A DNA stretch of 64,000 nt, taken from the NCBI RefSeq assembly GCF_034343125.1, contig NZ_CP139957.1, forward strand, positions 1,201,001 to 1,265,000. The letters are read 5' to 3'. The position numbers and the translations under genes were made by a program. This document shows, piece by piece, positions 25,976-35,557 of this stretch (positions are counted from its first letter, which is position 1; each line of letters opens with the position of its first letter). The DNA is from Caldicellulosiruptor danielii (GTDB lineage Bacteria; Bacillota; Thermoanaerobacteria; Caldicellulosiruptorales; Caldicellulosiruptoraceae). The notes beneath the pieces were generated by a model that was not told where the DNA came from, did no database searches, and saw only the letters and a list, made by a program, of their open reading frames with translations.

Positions 25976-26392
25976 TTGAGAATTCTGTGTCTTGACATAG
26001 GAAACAGTAGAGTTGGTGTTGCAATTTCAGACCCACTCAAAATTACTGCCCAGCCGGTTATGACAATTGAGCTACGAAATAAAGATTTGTTTGAGGAGCT
26101 TGACAAGATATTTCAAAGATACAGTATAGAAAAGGTTGTGATAGGTTATCCTCTTTCTAAGCTGCATCCTGACCTGAAAGATGAAAAACTCAAAAAAATT
26201 GATGAGATTTCTGAAAAGATTGAGAGCAGATACAATGTAGAGATTGTAAAATGGGATGAGAGATTTTCAACAAAAGCTGTTGAAAAGGTGATAAATGGAG
26301 AATTGAACTGGAAAAGAAAGAAAAAGGTAATTGACAAGGTTGCAGCAGTTTATATTCTCCAGGGGTATCTTGATTTTTATAATGGAAGTTAA
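25976..26392 (+). CDS. ruvX: Putative Holliday junction resolvase / pre-16S rRNA nuclease (RuvX/YqgF)
   Basis: A 138-aa RNase H-fold protein. ILCLDIGNSRVGVAISDP holds the first catalytic Asp, VVIGYPLSK the second strand, and VVKWDERFSTKAVE the later acidic residue; VDKVAAVYILQGYLD is near the end. The start is a TTG at 25976, preceded by AAGGGTGG. YqgF processes the 5' end of 16S rRNA in Escherichia coli. It is separated from its usual partner ireB by two genes. Confidence 0.9.
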   Translation: MRILCLDIGNSRVGVAISDPLKITAQPVMTIELRNKDLFEELDKIFQRYSIEKVVIGYPLSKLHPDLKDEKLKKIDEISEKIESRYNVEIVKWDERFSTKAVEKVINGELNWKRKKKVIDKVAAVYILQGYLDFYNGS

Positions 26393-26475
26393 GAATCTTT
26401 TGTGTATGTTGATTTTGGTCTTCTTAAATGGTATATTAATGATAAAAATCTTACCAAAAAAAGCGAGTGATATTA

Positions 26476-27387
26476 TTGAATATAGAAGCGCTTAAAAATG
26501 AAATTTACAAGCTCAAAAGAGAAAAGAACGCTTTAATAGTTGCTCACAATTACCAGATTGATGAAGTGCAGGAGATTGCTGATTTTGTGGGTGACTCCTT
26601 TTATCTTAGCAAAGTGTGTGCTGAACGTCCTGAAGAAGTTATAGTGTTTTGTGGAGTTCACTTTATGGCTGAGAGTGCAAAGATACTTTCACCACATAAA
26701 AAAGTGCTATTGCCAGAGATAGATGCTGGTTGTCCTCTTGCTGATATGGTGACTGCAGAAGATGTTGAAAATTTAAAAAAGAAATATCCTGATTATTCAA
26801 TTGTGTGTTATATCAATTCTCCTGCTTCTGTCAAAGCAAAATCAGATGTTATCTGTACTTCATCAAATGCTGTAAAAATTGTAAGAGAACTTCCTAATAA
26901 CAAAATAATTTTTTTGCCAGACAAGAACCTGGGAAGTTTTGTAAAAAAACAGGTACCTGAAAAAAACATCATTTTATGGGAAGGATTTTGTATTACCCAC
27001 TACAAGATAAAAAAAGAGGATGTTGAAAAGGCAAAATCTTTACATCCAAATGCTTTAGTTTTGGTCCATCCTGAGTGCAGGCCGGACGTGGTTGAACTTG
27101 CTGACTTTGTCGGAAGTACAAAACAGATAATAGATTTTGCTACTGCTTCAAAAGAAAAAGAGTTTATTATCGGAACAGAGATGGGAGTGTTGTACAGTTT
27201 AAAGAAGCTGAATCCCGACAAGAAGTTTTATATTCTTCATCCAGGGATGATTTGTCCTAATATGAAGAAGAATACTTTGCAGTCGGTAAGAGATGCTCTT
27301 TTGTATGAGAGATACCAGATAGAAGTTGAAGAAGAAATTATGCAAGGTGCGAAAAGAGCACTTGCTAAGATGCTTGAAATGGGTTAA
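26476..27387 (+). CDS. nadA: Quinolinate synthase
   Basis: A 303-aa [4Fe-4S] enzyme joining iminoaspartate and dihydroxyacetone phosphate to quinolinate. [23 protein letters not shown] near the N-terminus is diagnostic. Three single Cys lie at the positions expected for the cluster: [17 protein letters not shown] and GMICPNMKK. The start is uncertain: TTG 26476 fits the family length, GTG 26467 is 9 nt earlier. First gene of a nadABC operon. Confidence 0.95.
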   Translation: MNIEALKNEIYKLKREKNALIVAHNYQIDEVQEIADFVGDSFYLSKVCAERPEEVIVFCGVHFMAESAKILSPHKKVLLPEIDAGCPLADMVTAEDVENLKKKYPDYSIVCYINSPASVKAKSDVICTSSNAVKIVRELPNNKIIFLPDKNLGSFVKKQVPEKNIILWEGFCITHYKIKKEDVEKAKSLHPNALVLVHPECRPDVVELADFVGSTKQIIDFATASKEKEFIIGTEMGVLYSLKKLNPDKKFYILHPGMICPNMKKNTLQSVRDALLYERYQIEVEEEIMQGAKRALAKMLEMG

Positions 27388-27410
27388 TTTGTAAACTGGA
27401 GATGGTTAAT

Positions 27411-29027
27411 TTGGCAGAGTTTAGAAGGTTTTGCATTGAATTTGACTCTGGTAATGATGAAGTTTTAAATTTTGATGTAATAATTATTGGAACAGGTGTT
27501 GCAGGGTTGTACACGGCAGTTAATTTGGATAAAAAGCTCAAAGTGGCACTTATCACAAAAGAAACTATGCAGGTTAGCAATACAAATTTAGCCCAGGGTG
27601 GAATAGCTGCACCACTCAGTCATGATGACAGTCCAGACATACACTATATGGATACAATTAGAGCAGGCAGTGGTCTTTGTGATTCGCACATGGTAAGAGT
27701 TTTGGTTGATGAGGCTATTGAAAATATAAATGTTCTGCTTAAAATGAATATTCCGTTTGATTTAGATGATGAAGGGGAGATTGTATTAGGCCAGGAAGGG
27801 GCACACAGCCGAAGAAGAATAATTCATGCAAGTGGAGATGCGACAGGAAGAATTGTCTCAGAGCATTTGGGACTTATAGTAAGATCATATGAAAACATAA
27901 CAATCTTTGAAAATGCTTTTATGGTTGATATACTGACCGATGATCAAAACAGAGCTTTAGGTGTTTTATTGAAGATAAAAAACAAGAATGTAATCTTATT
28001 TTCAAAAAACATTGTTCTTGCATCTGGTGGTTATGGGTATCTATACAAATACACCACTAATCCTGAGGTAACAACAGGCGATGGATGTGCAGCAGCTATA
28101 AGGTGTGGAGCAAAGGTTGTGGATATGGAACTTGTGCAGTTTCATCCTACAGTGCTTTATCATGAAAAAAACAAAAGCTTTTTAATATCTGAGGCAGTAA
28201 GAGGAGAAGGAGGTCTTCTATATAATAGTTTTGGTGAAAGGTTTATGTCTAAGTATCATCATCTTGCAGAGCTTGCTCCAAGAGATATTGTTTCTCGCTC
28301 CATATATTTTGAGATGCAAAGAACAGGATCTAAAAACGTGTTCCTCGACATTACTCATCTTGATGCTAACTTTATAAGAAAAAGATTTCCTAATATATAT
28401 CAAAAATGTTTGGAACTTGGCATTGATATTACAAGAGAAAGAATTCCTGTGGCTCCTGCGCAGCATTATAGTATGGGCGGGGTGCTTTCTGATGAATTTG
28501 GCAGAACAACTGTAGAAAATCTTTTTGTATGTGGTGAGGCAGCAGGTACACGCGTTCATGGGGCAAACAGGCTTGCATCAAATTCACTTTTAGAAGGTCT
28601 TGTTTTTGGAAGAAGAATTGCTCAATATATCAACAGCAAGTCGCAAAAAAATGTGAAACATATAGCAATCTATCATAGAAGCTTGATTAAAAAGGATTTT
28701 AATTTGAACGTAACTACCGAGATTGAAGCTTTGAGAATTAAAATGAGTGAGCATGCGGGGATTGTGCGAACAAAAGAAGGACTTGAAAATTTGATAAATT
28801 ACATTGTTTCAAAGTTAGAAGTATTAAATACAATGAGACTCAGCACACAAAAAGAGATAGAATATTATAACATGCTCATAATAGGTTATATCCTGGCAAA
28901 TGCTGCGCTGATGAGAAAAGAAAGCAGAGGTTCTCATTACAGAAAAGATTTCCCGTACCAGGACGATGTTAACTGGAAGAAACATTTGGTATACTCAAAC
29001 ATTTATGGATGGGAGGAAATCTTTTAA
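27411..29027 (+). CDS. nadB: L-aspartate oxidase
   Basis: A 538-aa flavoprotein oxidising aspartate to iminoaspartate for NadA; in anaerobes it must use an acceptor other than oxygen. FAD motif DVIIIGTGVAGLYTAVNL, then NTNLAQGGIAAP, EGAHSRRRIIHASGDATG and GEAAGTRVHGANRLASNSLLEG are all present. An ATG at 27402 directly abuts the GGAG at 27398-27401. The in-frame TTG at 27411 has a normal 9-nt gap, so I prefer it. Confidence 0.94.
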   Translation: MAEFRRFCIEFDSGNDEVLNFDVIIIGTGVAGLYTAVNLDKKLKVALITKETMQVSNTNLAQGGIAAPLSHDDSPDIHYMDTIRAGSGLCDSHMVRVLVDEAIENINVLLKMNIPFDLDDEGEIVLGQEGAHSRRRIIHASGDATGRIVSEHLGLIVRSYENITIFENAFMVDILTDDQNRALGVLLKIKNKNVILFSKNIVLASGGYGYLYKYTTNPEVTTGDGCAAAIRCGAKVVDMELVQFHPTVLYHEKNKSFLISEAVRGEGGLLYNSFGERFMSKYHHLAELAPRDIVSRSIYFEMQRTGSKNVFLDITHLDANFIRKRFPNIYQKCLELGIDITRERIPVAPAQHYSMGGVLSDEFGRTTVENLFVCGEAAGTRVHGANRLASNSLLEGLVFGRRIAQYINSKSQKNVKHIAIYHRSLIKKDFNLNVTTEIEALRIKMSEHAGIVRTKEGLENLINYIVSKLEVLNTMRLSTQKEIEYYNMLIIGYILANAALMRKESRGSHYRKDFPYQDDVNWKKHLVYSNIYGWEEIF

Positions 29028-29864
29028 ATGCTAAATTTTTTGGTGATTGATAAAATTATTAAGGATGCACTTGTAGAGGATATGCCATATGGGGATGTTA
29101 CAACACAGCTTTTGATTCCACAGGAAAGCATCTCAAGTGCTGTTTTTCTCAGTAAAGAAAATGGAGTTTTATGTGGAATAGATGTGGCAAAGAGGGTATT
29201 TGAGATATTAGATGGCAGCATAAAATTTGAAAAGTTAAAAGCTGATGGAGACTATATTCAAAAAGGTGATGTTTTGGCCAAAATACAAGGAAAAACACGA
29301 GCAATCTTGATGGGTGAAAGGCTTGCTTTAAACCTTCTTCAAAGGATGAGCGGCATTGCAACATTTACAAATATGCTTGCACAAAAGATAAAAGGGTACA
29401 GGGCGACTGTGACTGATACTCGAAAGACCATTCCTCTTTTGAGAATGCTTGATAAATACGCTGTTTTTGTTGGCGGTGGTAAAAATCACAGATATTCTTT
29501 GTCTGATGCGGTGCTAATTAAGGATAATCACATAAAGGCAGTTGGTAGTATAACAGAGGCTGTAAGAAGGGCAAAAAAGAACATTCCACATACGATGAAG
29601 GTAGAAGTAGAAGTGCGTAATATGCAAGAGTTTGAAGAGGCACTGCTATCGGGTGCAGATATAATTATGCTTGACCATTTCACAGTTGATGAGATGAAAA
29701 AAGCTGTTGAGAAAGCTGAAGGAAAAGTTTTAATAGAAGCATCGGGGAATATAAATATTGATAACATTGAGGAGATTGCAAAGACAGGTGTTGACATTAT
29801 TTCTGTTGGTTCTATTACCCATTCAGTAAAAAGCCTTGACATTAGCCTTGATTTTGTAGATTAA
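29028..29864 (+). CDS. nadC: Nicotinate-nucleotide pyrophosphorylase (carboxylating)
   Basis: A 278-aa enzyme converting quinolinate and PRPP to nicotinate mononucleotide. EDMPYGDVTTQLLIP, ERLALNLLQRMSGIATFT, DTRKTIPLLR and GGKNHRYSLSDAVLIKDNH match NadC throughout. Its ATG directly follows the nadB stop codon, so the pair is coupled. It completes the aspartate-to-NaMN pathway. Confidence 0.97.
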   Translation: MLNFLVIDKIIKDALVEDMPYGDVTTQLLIPQESISSAVFLSKENGVLCGIDVAKRVFEILDGSIKFEKLKADGDYIQKGDVLAKIQGKTRAILMGERLALNLLQRMSGIATFTNMLAQKIKGYRATVTDTRKTIPLLRMLDKYAVFVGGGKNHRYSLSDAVLIKDNHIKAVGSITEAVRRAKKNIPHTMKVEVEVRNMQEFEEALLSGADIIMLDHFTVDEMKKAVEKAEGKVLIEASGNINIDNIEEIAKTGVDIISVGSITHSVKSLDISLDFVD

Positions 29865-29886
29865 AGTTTTTTGGAGGCAAACTCTT

Positions 29887-31818
29887 ATGAAAAAAAAGAC
29901 CTTTTGTCCTCTTGATTGTTTTGACAGCTGTGCGATTATTGCTCAAGTTGAAGATGGAAAAGCAGTAAAGCTTTATGGTGATAAAGACCACCCTATCACT
30001 AATGGTTTTTTATGTCCGAAGGGTTATAAATTGCTTGAGAAGGTTTATTCAAAAGAGAGGGTAACCACTCCTCTTTTGAGAGTCAAGAATGAATTTCACC
30101 AGATTTCATGGGATGCTGCACTTAACATGATTGCAGAGCAAATAAAAGAGATTCTAAAAAAACACAACTCAAGTTCCATTTTGTACTATAGTGGGGATGG
30201 GTATGAAGGGTATTTGAGGAATATTGAAAGGCTATTTTTTGATTATCTGGGTGGTGCGACATACTCTGAAGGGAGTTTGTGCTGGGGAGCAGGTCTTCTT
30301 GCTCAGAAAATAGATTTTGGAAATTCGCTTTGTCATTCACCGTTTGATATTTTTAATTCTAACTGGATTGTTCTTTGGGGAAGAAACGCTCTGTGGACAA
30401 ATCTTCACCTTTTTTATTTTGTCTATGTTGCCAAAAAACAGGGGAAAAAAGTAGCAGTGATTGACATTTACCCTACCGAAACATTTAAGGTAGCTGATAT
30501 TGGTCTGATTATAAATCCTGGGTCTGACTCTTACCTTGCCTATGGAGCAATAAAGTATATATTAGAAAATGGGAAGGAAGACAGAGAATTTATAGAAAAG
30601 TATACCATTGGATTTGAAAAAGTAAAGGAGATTGCATGTAGATTAACATATGAAGAGATAGAGAAAAAGTGCGGTGTGAATAAGAAAGATATAGAAAACA
30701 TTGCAAGTATTTATGTCCAAAAACCTGTGTCAACTTTTATTGGCTATGGTCCGCAAAGATATACAAATGGCGTGAATACAATAAGAACAATTGACTATCT
30801 TGTTGCTATCTCAGGAAATGTTGGCATAAAAGGTGGAGGGGCAAACTTTGCTCACAGATTCACTCAAAATATAGCTTCCATTTTCAAAGACGATACCAGG
30901 GCTGTAAATAAGCGTTTTTATAACAAAGCAAAACTTGGTGAATATCTAAAAGACCAGCAAAACCCACCGATTGAGATGGTTTATATATCCGCCGGAAATC
31001 CTGTTTCACAATGTCCTGACTCAGATTTAGTGTTCAGAGAACTTCAAAAGAGGTTTGTGGTTGTTGTTGATATGTTTTTGACAGCAACAACGCAAGCAGC
31101 AACCATAATACTTCCTGCTGCAAGTTTTCTTGAGAAAGAAGATGTGTTTGTGCCGAATATGTGGCATGATTATATTGGGGTTTCTGAGAAGGTTATTGAA
31201 AAAGTAGGTGAGTCGAAATCAGAGGTTGAGATAGTAAATGAGCTTGCAAAAAAGCTTGATTTGGATTTTCCTATAAAATCAGAAAAAGAATGGGCAGAAT
31301 ATGTAAAGACTCATTTTGAGAAAGCTTTGAACATTAAATTTGAGAAACATTTTGTGCGTGCAACTGCCATGGATATTCCGTGGGAAGATAAAGTATTTGC
31401 AACAAAGAGCAAAAAATTTGAATTTGAAGATGAAAAGATGAGTGTAGCTGTGCCATCTATAGATGAAAAGAAGGTATTAAAAAATCAGCTCAGACTTGTG
31501 ACCGTGCATTCCCAAAAAACACTACATTCCCAGGAGTTTTTTGAAAGAAAACCAGTTGCTATTTTTAATATTGAGGATGCAAAGAGACTTGGAATAGGAA
31601 ATGGTGATAAAGTGCTTCTTTACAATGGCTGTGGAAGTTTTGTTGTTGAAGCTGTGCTAAGGCATAGTGTAAAAAGAGGGTATATAATAGTTGAAGAGGG
31701 CTATCAAGACCAAAATATTGAGACAATAAACTCTTGCATCTTTTCCAAAACGGCAGAAATGGACAGTCAAGCAGCATTTAATTCAAATTTTGTATTTGTG
31801 GAAAAGGTGGCAACATGA
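29887..31818 (+). CDS. Molybdopterin-dependent oxidoreductase, substrate unknown
   Basis: A 643-aa Mo/W-bisPGD enzyme. The N-terminal cluster site is C7-x3-C11-x3-C15 with C43 in FLCPKG, and the C-terminal dinucleotide-binding domain starts near RLVTVHSQKTLHSQEFF. GSLCWGAG (C132) sits where a metal-ligand or nearby residue occurs in the family. There is no in-frame TGA, so no selenocysteine. No electron-transfer or membrane subunit is adjacent, unlike formate dehydrogenase or polysulfide reductase. It overlaps mobA (ATGA), which makes its cofactor. It follows nadC by 22 nt. Confidence 0.85.
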   Translation: MKKKTFCPLDCFDSCAIIAQVEDGKAVKLYGDKDHPITNGFLCPKGYKLLEKVYSKERVTTPLLRVKNEFHQISWDAALNMIAEQIKEILKKHNSSSILYYSGDGYEGYLRNIERLFFDYLGGATYSEGSLCWGAGLLAQKIDFGNSLCHSPFDIFNSNWIVLWGRNALWTNLHLFYFVYVAKKQGKKVAVIDIYPTETFKVADIGLIINPGSDSYLAYGAIKYILENGKEDREFIEKYTIGFEKVKEIACRLTYEEIEKKCGVNKKDIENIASIYVQKPVSTFIGYGPQRYTNGVNTIRTIDYLVAISGNVGIKGGGANFAHRFTQNIASIFKDDTRAVNKRFYNKAKLGEYLKDQQNPPIEMVYISAGNPVSQCPDSDLVFRELQKRFVVVVDMFLTATTQAATIILPAASFLEKEDVFVPNMWHDYIGVSEKVIEKVGESKSEVEIVNELAKKLDLDFPIKSEKEWAEYVKTHFEKALNIKFEKHFVRATAMDIPWEDKVFATKSKKFEFEDEKMSVAVPSIDEKKVLKNQLRLVTVHSQKTLHSQEFFERKPVAIFNIEDAKRLGIGNGDKVLLYNGCGSFVVEAVLRHSVKRGYIIVEEGYQDQNIETINSCIFSKTAEMDSQAAFNSNFVFVEKVAT

Positions 31819-32411
31819 GAAACCTATTTATTTTGGCGGGTGGGAAGTCAAAAAGGCTTGGGTTTGGCAAATTAAATCTTAAGATTGGTAACCAAAGGGT
31901 TGTACAAATAATAGACAAGAGTATAGGGTGCCTTTTTGACAATAAGTTTATAGTAGTAAAAAACGGGTATATAGAGTTGGAAGGTTTTGAAGTAATAAAA
32001 GATAGAATTGAAATAGATGCTCCTATTGCAGGGGTCTTAACAAGTTTGATGGTTAGCAGAACAAACAAGAATTTTATAATAGGGTGCGATATGCCGTTTG
32101 CTAAAAAAGAACTTGTAGAGTACATGCTTGGGTTTGATGGGTACGATGCAATTGTTCCTTATTACAATGGCTATTTTGAGCCTCTTTTTTGTGTATATAG
32201 CAAAGCATTTTTGGGAAAAGCGTTGGATTTTATAGACAAGGGTATATTTTCGCTTTCTGCTATTTTACAAAGTTCAAATGTAAAGAAGATTGAACTTGAC
32301 GAAATTTTGAGATTCGACCCTTGTTTAGAAAGTTTTAAAAACATAAATACTCAATCTGATTTGGAGGAGGCAAATGAAAGGGTTAGAAGAGCTCTTTCAA
32401 ACCAGGTTTGA
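31815..32411 (+). CDS. mobA: Molybdenum cofactor guanylyltransferase (MobA)
   Basis: A 198-aa nucleotidyltransferase. LFILAGGKSKRLGFGK is the GTP-binding loop and GCDMPFAKKELVEYM the metal-binding strand. MobA attaches GMP to molybdopterin, giving the dinucleotide cofactor needed by the oxidoreductase encoded just upstream. Its start overlaps that gene's stop, and its 3' end overlaps the NUDIX gene by 38 nt. Confidence 0.9.
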   Translation: MRNLFILAGGKSKRLGFGKLNLKIGNQRVVQIIDKSIGCLFDNKFIVVKNGYIELEGFEVIKDRIEIDAPIAGVLTSLMVSRTNKNFIIGCDMPFAKKELVEYMLGFDGYDAIVPYYNGYFEPLFCVYSKAFLGKALDFIDKGIFSLSAILQSSNVKKIELDEILRFDPCLESFKNINTQSDLEEANERVRRALSNQV

Positions 32412-32970
32412 TTTAGGAAGAATACCAATTGCTTCAGATTTGATCATAAAAGAGGTTACTGTAACAATGGAAGGTAGAGAGTTCTTTGAATATGTTAAAA
32501 GCAAAATAAATGTTGATAGAATAGGTGAAGTGGTGTTTGCAATAAAAGATGGTGAAGAAGTGCTTGTTGTGAGGCAAAAAGAGTATCCTGATAAAGTTTA
32601 CAGGATACCTTCTGGTGGTATCGGTCTTAACGAGGATGTTGATGAGGCTTTGAAAAGAGAAGTAAAAGAAGAGCTTGCGTTGAATATTAAAGATTTTTTA
32701 CTGATTGGAGCGATAAAGTATAATCTTGTCAGGTTGCAAGAACATTTCAATTTTTATTCGTTTGTTTTTTTAATTGAAAAGTATGAAAATGATAATCTTG
32801 CAAAAACTGATGGTGAGATTTCAGAGACAATAAAAGTATCTTTGTACGGATTAAAAAATCTTTGTGATATTTTGAAAGAACAAAAAGGTTTTTGGGGTGA
32901 TTGGGGTAAGTTTAGATTCTATTCTACTTATCTTGTATATGAGTACCTTGTACGAAAGAAAATAAACTAA
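32374..32970 (+). CDS. NUDIX hydrolase
   Basis: A 198-aa protein with a NUDIX box at about residues 88-110: GGIGLNEDVDEALKREVKEE, fitting G-x5-E-x7-REVxEE. Residues 1-60 form an N-terminal extension of unknown role. Substrates of NUDIX enzymes (nucleoside diphosphates linked to another group) cannot be predicted from the box alone. GGAGGAGG lies just before the ATG, inside the 3' end of mobA. Confidence 0.88.
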   Translation: MKGLEELFQTRFDLGRIPIASDLIIKEVTVTMEGREFFEYVKSKINVDRIGEVVFAIKDGEEVLVVRQKEYPDKVYRIPSGGIGLNEDVDEALKREVKEELALNIKDFLLIGAIKYNLVRLQEHFNFYSFVFLIEKYENDNLAKTDGEISETIKVSLYGLKNLCDILKEQKGFWGDWGKFRFYSTYLVYEYLVRKKIN

Positions 32971-32991
32971 AAAAGAGGTGTTGTTTAGAGT

Positions 32992-34161
32992 ATGGCAAAA
33001 GTGTTTTTGGCAAAAGGGAAAGGACTGAGAGTGGAAAACGGTCATCCGTGGGTTTTTAAGTATGAAGTGCAGAAGATTGATGGGGAGTTCGAGGATGGAG
33101 ATATTGTTGACGTGTTAAACTTTAAAGGAAAGTTTGTGGGAAAAGGATTTATAAATTCCAAGTCTCAAATACTTGTAAGACTTCTTACACGCAAAAATGA
33201 AGAGATCAATATTGACTTTTTTAGAAAAAGAGTTCAAGATGCCTGGAATTACAGAAAAAGTATAGGTTATACACAAAATTGCCGTCTCATATTTGCTGAA
33301 GCTGATTTCTTACCGGGACTTATTGTTGACAAGTTTGGCGATGTTCTTGTAATGCAGACATTGTCAAAAGGTGTTGACAAGTTTAAAGATAAACTGGTAG
33401 AAATATTAGTTGAGGTTGTCAATCCTAAAGCTATATATGAGAGAAATGATGCAAGGGTGAGAGAAATTGAAGGACTTGATTTGAGAAAAGGATTTTTATA
33501 TGGCAGCTCGTCTATAGAAGTTGAGATAGAAGAAAATGGTATTAAAATGATAGTGGATATAGAAAATGGGCAAAAAACAGGATATTTTTTGGACCAGAAA
33601 GAGAACAGAGTTGCAATAAGGAACTTTGTTAAGGATAAAGTGGTTTTGGACTGTTTCTGTCACACAGGAGGATTTACAATAAATGCTGCTAAGTTCGGTG
33701 CATCAAAAGTTATAGGTGTTGATATTTCAGATACAGCCATTGAACAAGCAGTAAAAAATGCTAAGTTAAACCGAGTTGAATCAAAATGTGAATTTGTGGT
33801 TGCAAATGTTTTTGATTATCTGAATGAACTTGATGACAAGAAAGAAAAATACGATATGATAATACTTGATCCTCCTGCATTTGCAAAAAGCATACAATCT
33901 TTGGAAAATGCAAAAAGAGGTTATAAAGAAATAAATTTGCGAGCTATGAAGATACTCAAAAAGGGTGGAATTCTTGTGACCTGTTCATGTTCACATTATA
34001 TGAAACCAGACTTGTTTTTTGAGGTTATTAAAGATGCTGCAAAGGATGCTAAAAAGACCTTAAGACTCATTGAATACAGAACACAGGCAAAAGACCATCC
34101 ATATCTTATCAACTATGAAGAGTCTTTGTACCTCAAATGTTTTATTTTTCAGGTCTTATAA
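32992..34161 (+). CDS. Class I SAM-dependent rRNA methyltransferase (RlmI-like, PUA domain)
   Basis: A 389-aa protein. Residues 1-75 are a PUA-like domain (KGLRVENGHPWVFKYEV); the C-terminal half is a Rossmann methyltransferase with VLDCFCHTGGFTINAAKFGA, DISDTAIEQAVKNA and the catalytic LDPPAFAK. Escherichia coli RlmI of this type makes m5C1962 in 23S rRNA; the exact target here is inferred. GAGGTG lies before the ATG. The 3' end is close to the next RNA methyltransferase. Confidence 0.88.
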   Translation: MAKVFLAKGKGLRVENGHPWVFKYEVQKIDGEFEDGDIVDVLNFKGKFVGKGFINSKSQILVRLLTRKNEEINIDFFRKRVQDAWNYRKSIGYTQNCRLIFAEADFLPGLIVDKFGDVLVMQTLSKGVDKFKDKLVEILVEVVNPKAIYERNDARVREIEGLDLRKGFLYGSSSIEVEIEENGIKMIVDIENGQKTGYFLDQKENRVAIRNFVKDKVVLDCFCHTGGFTINAAKFGASKVIGVDISDTAIEQAVKNAKLNRVESKCEFVVANVFDYLNELDDKKEKYDMIILDPPAFAKSIQSLENAKRGYKEINLRAMKILKKGGILVTCSCSHYMKPDLFFEVIKDAAKDAKKTLRLIEYRTQAKDHPYLINYEESLYLKCFIFQVL

Positions 34162-34187
34162 GATTTACAAGGAGGTCTAACTTTAAG

Positions 34188-35555
34188 TTGAACTTACCAG
34201 AAGAGTTCTTGTCAAAGATGAAAGAGATTTTAAATGATGATTTTGACCAGTTTTTAAAAGTATATGACTTTGACAGTTATAAAGGCTTTAGGGTTAACAC
34301 TGCCAAAGTTTCAGTTGAAGAGTTTATAAAGAAAATGGGAATTAAATTTGAAAAGGTTCCATGGTGCAAAGATGGTTTTTACTACACCGATGAGATAAGA
34401 CTGAGCAAACACCCGTACTATTTTGCTGGGCTTGTATACATTCAAGAGCCATCTGCCATGTTTTCAGTTGAGGCTTTAGATGTAAAGGAAGGCGAAAAAG
34501 TCTTGGACTTGTGTGCCGCACCTGGAGGAAAGAGCATTCAGATAGCAGCAAGACTTGGCCAAAATGGCTTACTTGTTTCCAATGATGTAAAGCCATCAAG
34601 AATCAAGCCACTTGTGAAAAATGTTGAAAATCTTGGGCTTACAAATATTGTAATCCTGAACAACAAGCCGAAAGAGATAGCTGAAAGCTATGGCGCATAT
34701 TTTGACAAGATTTTAGTTGACGCACCTTGTTCTGGTGAGGGAATGTTTCGAAAAGACCCGACAGCAGCTAAAAAATGGGCTTCTAATCATCCTGAAAAGT
34801 ATGTTAATCTGCAGAGAAGTATAATGACAGAGGTAGATGAACTTTTAAAAGTAGGTGGCGAGATAGTTTATTCTACCTGTACGTTTGAAGTAGAAGAGAA
34901 TGAAGGAATTATTGACTGGTTCTTGAAAAAACATAAAAATTACGAAGTTGTTGAGATAAAAAAATATGAGGGTTTTTCGGATGGGATTGAGATAAATGGC
35001 AATGAAAATTTGAAAAAAGCGGTGAGAATTTACCCACACAGGGTCAGAGGCGAGGGACATTTTATTTGCAAGCTAAAAAAGGTGAGAGAAAGCGGAACTG
35101 AGTGGACTTTTCAGCCACAAAGATTTGAGGTGGACAGCGAGGATTTAAAAATTATTGAAAAGTTTTGCAATAAATACTTAAACATAGATTTAAGTCACTT
35201 CAAGGATAGGTTGTTTTATAAAAAAGCAAGCAAACTATATTTGGGTTTTGACGGACCTTTTGATAAAATAACACCGCTTCGAAATGGTCTTTTGCTGGGA
35301 GAAGTTTACAAAGGAAGATTTTATCCTTCTGCTCATTTGATTGCGAGTTTAAAGTGCGAAAATCTCAAGGTTGCTATTAACTTTTCTCAAGATGATGAAA
35401 GGCTGTGGAGGTATTTAAAAGGCGAGACAATAGAGAATAAAGAAAATCTAAATGGATTTGTAGGAATATGTGTAGATGGCTTTACCCTTGGATGGGGTAA
35501 AGCAGAGGGACATATAATAAAAAATTATTTTCCAAAAGGATGGAGATTGGAATAA
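34188..35555 (+). CDS. NOL1/NOP2/Sun-family RNA m5C methyltransferase (RsmF-like)
   Basis: A 455-aa enzyme. SAM-binding VLDLCAAPGGKSIQIAARL, DAPCSGEGMFRKDP (release Cys) and IVYSTCTFEVEENEG (catalytic Cys) are the hallmarks. A C-terminal domain of about 170 residues, as in RsmF, probably helps bind rRNA. The start is uncertain: AAGGAGG at 34169-34175 points to the TTG at 34188 (12-nt gap); an in-frame start at 34137 lies within the upstream gene. Confidence 0.88.
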   Translation: MNLPEEFLSKMKEILNDDFDQFLKVYDFDSYKGFRVNTAKVSVEEFIKKMGIKFEKVPWCKDGFYYTDEIRLSKHPYYFAGLVYIQEPSAMFSVEALDVKEGEKVLDLCAAPGGKSIQIAARLGQNGLLVSNDVKPSRIKPLVKNVENLGLTNIVILNNKPKEIAESYGAYFDKILVDAPCSGEGMFRKDPTAAKKWASNHPEKYVNLQRSIMTEVDELLKVGGEIVYSTCTFEVEENEGIIDWFLKKHKNYEVVEIKKYEGFSDGIEINGNENLKKAVRIYPHRVRGEGHFICKLKKVRESGTEWTFQPQRFEVDSEDLKIIEKFCNKYLNIDLSHFKDRLFYKKASKLYLGFDGPFDKITPLRNGLLLGEVYKGRFYPSAHLIASLKCENLKVAINFSQDDERLWRYLKGETIENKENLNGFVGICVDGFTLGWGKAEGHIIKNYFPKGWRLE

Positions 35556-35557
35556 AA

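Noticed and set aside
29887..31818. Formate dehydrogenase identity for the Mo/W enzyme
   Set aside because: No selenocysteine codon, no partner subunits and a different Cys spacing; only the broader family can be supported.
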